DNA of 64,000 nt from Mycolicibacterium sp. TUM20985 (GTDB taxonomy: Bacteria; Actinomycetota; Actinomycetes; Mycobacteriales; Mycobacteriaceae): the NCBI RefSeq assembly GCF_030295745.1, contig NZ_AP027291.1:1984001-2048000 (forward strand). The letters are read 5' to 3'. Numbering within the stretch: the first letter of the stretch is position 1; each line of letters begins with the position of its first letter. Below are positions 62,455 to 64,000 of this stretch, in pieces. The notes under the pieces were generated by a model, which ran no database searches, was not told the DNA's origin, and saw nothing but the letters and a program-made list of their open reading frames with translations. The position numbers and the translations under genes were made by a program.

Positions 62455-63978
62455 GTGACAGCGCGCCGACGTGTCGATGCCGATTTTCTCGAGTTGCCGC
62501 GGCATCAGCTTGCCGACGCCGCGCTGACGGCGGCCACGTCCGCCGGCGCCAGCTACGCGGACCTACGCATTCACCGCATCACCACCGAGATGATCCAGCT
62601 GCGCGACGGTGAGTTGGAGACGTCGGTGGTCAGCCGGGAGGTCGGCCTCGCGGTCCGCGTCATCGTGGACGGCACCTGGGGTTTTGCCTCGCACGCCGAG
62701 CTGGACCCCGTGGTCGCCGCGGAGACGGCGCATCGCGCGGTACGGGTCGCCGCCACGCTGGCCCCGTTGAATGCCGAACGCATCGAGCTCGCGCCGGAGC
62801 CGGTGTATTCCGACGTCACCTGGGTATCGGACTACGCCGTCGACCCGTTCGACGTCCCGACCGCCGACAAGATCGGTGCGCTCGACGAGTACTCGGGTCG
62901 GTTGCTCGCTGCCGACGGGGTCGACCACGTGTCCGCGGGCCTGTACGCCGTGAAGGAGCAGACGTTCTACGCCGACACGTTCGGCTCATCGATCACCCAG
63001 CAGCGGGTCCGCCTGCAACCCACGTTCGAGGCGGTCGCCGTCGACCCGGCAGCGGGCACGTTCGAGAGCATGCGCACCCTGGCACCGCCAATGGCGCGAG
63101 GCTGGGAGTTCGTGGCGGGCAACGAGGTCTGGGACTGGTCGACCGAATTGGCCGGCCTACCGTCGCTGCTGGCGGAGAAGACCAAGGCGCCGAGCGTGGT
63201 CGCCGGTCCCACCGATCTGGTGATCGATCCGTCCAACCTGTGGCTCACCATCCACGAGTCCATCGGCCATGCCACCGAGTACGACAGGGCGATCGGGTAC
63301 GAGGCCGCCTATGCCGGAACGTCATTCGCCACGCCGGACAAACTCGGTGTCATGCAGTACGGGTCGTCAGTGATGAACGTGACCGCCGACCGCACCGTCG
63401 AGCACGGACTGGCGACGATCGGGTTCGACGACGAGGGCGTGCGCGCGCAGAGCTGGGATCTGGTGCGCGACGGCGTCTTCGTCGGCTATCAGCTCGACCG
63501 GGTGTTCGCTCCTCGGCTCGGTCTGGCCCGGTCGAATGGCTGCTCGTATGCGGACTCGCCGCACCACGTGCCGATTCAGCGGATGGCGAACGTGTCCTTG
63601 CAGCCGGCTGCCGAGGACGTCAGTACCGACGACTTGATCGCGCGCGTGCAGGACGGGATCTACGTGGTCGGCGACAAGTCGTGGTCGATCGACATGCAGC
63701 GGTACAACTTTCAGTTCACCGGTCAACGGTTCTTCCGGATCCGCGACGGGCGGCTCGACGGGCAGCTCCGCGACGTCGCCTATCAGGCCGTCACGACGGA
63801 CTTCTGGGGGGCCATGGAAGCGGTCGGCGGCGCGTCGACATGGCGGCTGGGCGGAGCGTTCAACTGTGGTAAGGCGCAGCCAGGCCAGGTCGCGGCCGTG
63901 AGCCACGGCTGCCCCTCGGCGCTGTTCCGCGGGATCAACGTATTGAACACCCGGGAAGAGGCGGGGGGATCGAGATGA
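62455..63978 (+). CDS. tldD: TldD-family metalloprotease
   Basis: A 507-residue member of PmbA/TldD, whose heterodimer with PmbA (TldE) degrades unfolded peptides and matures some modified peptides in other bacteria. The zinc motif is in WLTIHESIGHATE (HExxxH), with later CSYADSPHHVPIQRMANVSL and DFWGAMEAVGG. GTG 62455 is fixed by the -10 upstream; the frame is open for 1.3 kb upstream but antisense to the DUF222 gene. Its TGA overlaps the pmbA ATG (ATGA). Confidence 0.9.
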   Translation: MTARRRVDADFLELPRHQLADAALTAATSAGASYADLRIHRITTEMIQLRDGELETSVVSREVGLAVRVIVDGTWGFASHAELDPVVAAETAHRAVRVAATLAPLNAERIELAPEPVYSDVTWVSDYAVDPFDVPTADKIGALDEYSGRLLAADGVDHVSAGLYAVKEQTFYADTFGSSITQQRVRLQPTFEAVAVDPAAGTFESMRTLAPPMARGWEFVAGNEVWDWSTELAGLPSLLAEKTKAPSVVAGPTDLVIDPSNLWLTIHESIGHATEYDRAIGYEAAYAGTSFATPDKLGVMQYGSSVMNVTADRTVEHGLATIGFDDEGVRAQSWDLVRDGVFVGYQLDRVFAPRLGLARSNGCSYADSPHHVPIQRMANVSLQPAAEDVSTDDLIARVQDGIYVVGDKSWSIDMQRYNFQFTGQRFFRIRDGRLDGQLRDVAYQAVTTDFWGAMEAVGGASTWRLGGAFNCGKAQPGQVAAVSHGCPSALFRGINVLNTREEAGGSR

Positions 63979-64000
63979 TCGCCGCGTCGGACGTCGCCGG
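63975..64000 (+). CDS. PmbA/TldE-family protein, first codons (runs off the window)
   Basis: ATG 63975 overlaps the tldD stop. Only eight codons (MIAASDVA) are visible. Identity is inferred from the usual tldD-pmbA pair (Rv2315c-Rv2314c in M. tuberculosis), not from sequence. Confidence 0.5.

Noticed and set aside
1..64000. CRISPR arrays, rRNA genes, integrated plasmids
   Set aside because: No regularly spaced repeats, no rRNA sequence, no integrase or replication genes were seen.

Overview
This is a high-G+C actinobacterial chromosome segment from a mycobacterium, most likely a rapidly growing environmental (Mycolicibacterium-type) species. Gene content and order follow, from memory, the Mycobacterium tuberculosis block running from Rv2406c down to Rv2315c: CBS protein, lepA, lppR, GH15 trehalase, subI-cysTWA, che1-cysH-nirA, hemW, hrcA-dnaJ2-rsmE, phoH-ybeY-corC-era, amiA2, recO-uppS, zur-smtB, glyS, the Rv2345-like TPM protein, dgt-dnaG, tRNA-Asn, the Rv2326c/Rv2325c ECF transporter and tldD. 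Several M. tuberculosis genes are missing at the syntenic positions, notably the mycobactin cluster expected between hemW and hrcA. Codon use (GTG starts, NNC/NNG third positions) and many promoters with a TANNNT -10 only 6-8 nt before the start codon (leaderless mRNAs) also fit Mycobacterium.

Layout. 1-9.4 kb: aldo/keto reductase (partial), CBS-pair protein, GNAT acetyltransferase, PemK-like protein, lepA with an apparent ATC start, two lipoproteins with PknH-sensor-like domains, a GAF remnant, GH15 trehalase, an FAD monooxygenase and two tiny membrane proteins. 9.4-20.8 kb: sulfur assimilation. subI-cysT-cysW-cysA import sulfate and nirA-cysH-che1 reduce it. Each operon is preceded by a short leader ORF with adjacent Cys codons, consistent with cysteine-responsive attenuation. 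Between them sit an S53 (sedolisin) protease coupled to a zinc-ribbon membrane protein, and a small lipoprotein. 20.8-35.9 kb: housekeeping genes in long, tightly coupled operons (hemW; hrcA-dnaJ2-rsmE; phoH-ybeY-corC-cdd-like-era; recO-uppS-DUF; glyS), with divergent smtB-zur zinc control.

35.9-48.8 kb is the accessory part. A DUF559/AbiEi-type gene lies between two 63-bp repeats in inverted orientation, whose outer 34 bp are identical. After the TPM-domain protein, a roughly 9.4-kb locus holds a peptidoglycan-binding zincin (406 aa) convergent with two giant beta-rich proteins (1478 and about 1222 aa) of unknown function. None of the three shows a Sec signal. I do not recall this locus between Rv2345 and dgt in M. 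tuberculosis, and it is the best candidate here for an undescribed system.

48.8-64 kb: dgt, dnaG, a small secreted protein, an Rv2342-like protein, tRNA-Asn(GTT), acyl-CoA dehydrogenase/oxidase, a VIT1-type transporter, an unknown membrane-anchored coiled-coil protein, a marR-MFS efflux pair with a perfect 19-bp operator, the fused ECF transporter and EcfT, a DUF222/HNH (13E12-type) gene, tldD and the first codons of pmbA. All functional statements rest on reading motifs and remembered families; no searches were run.
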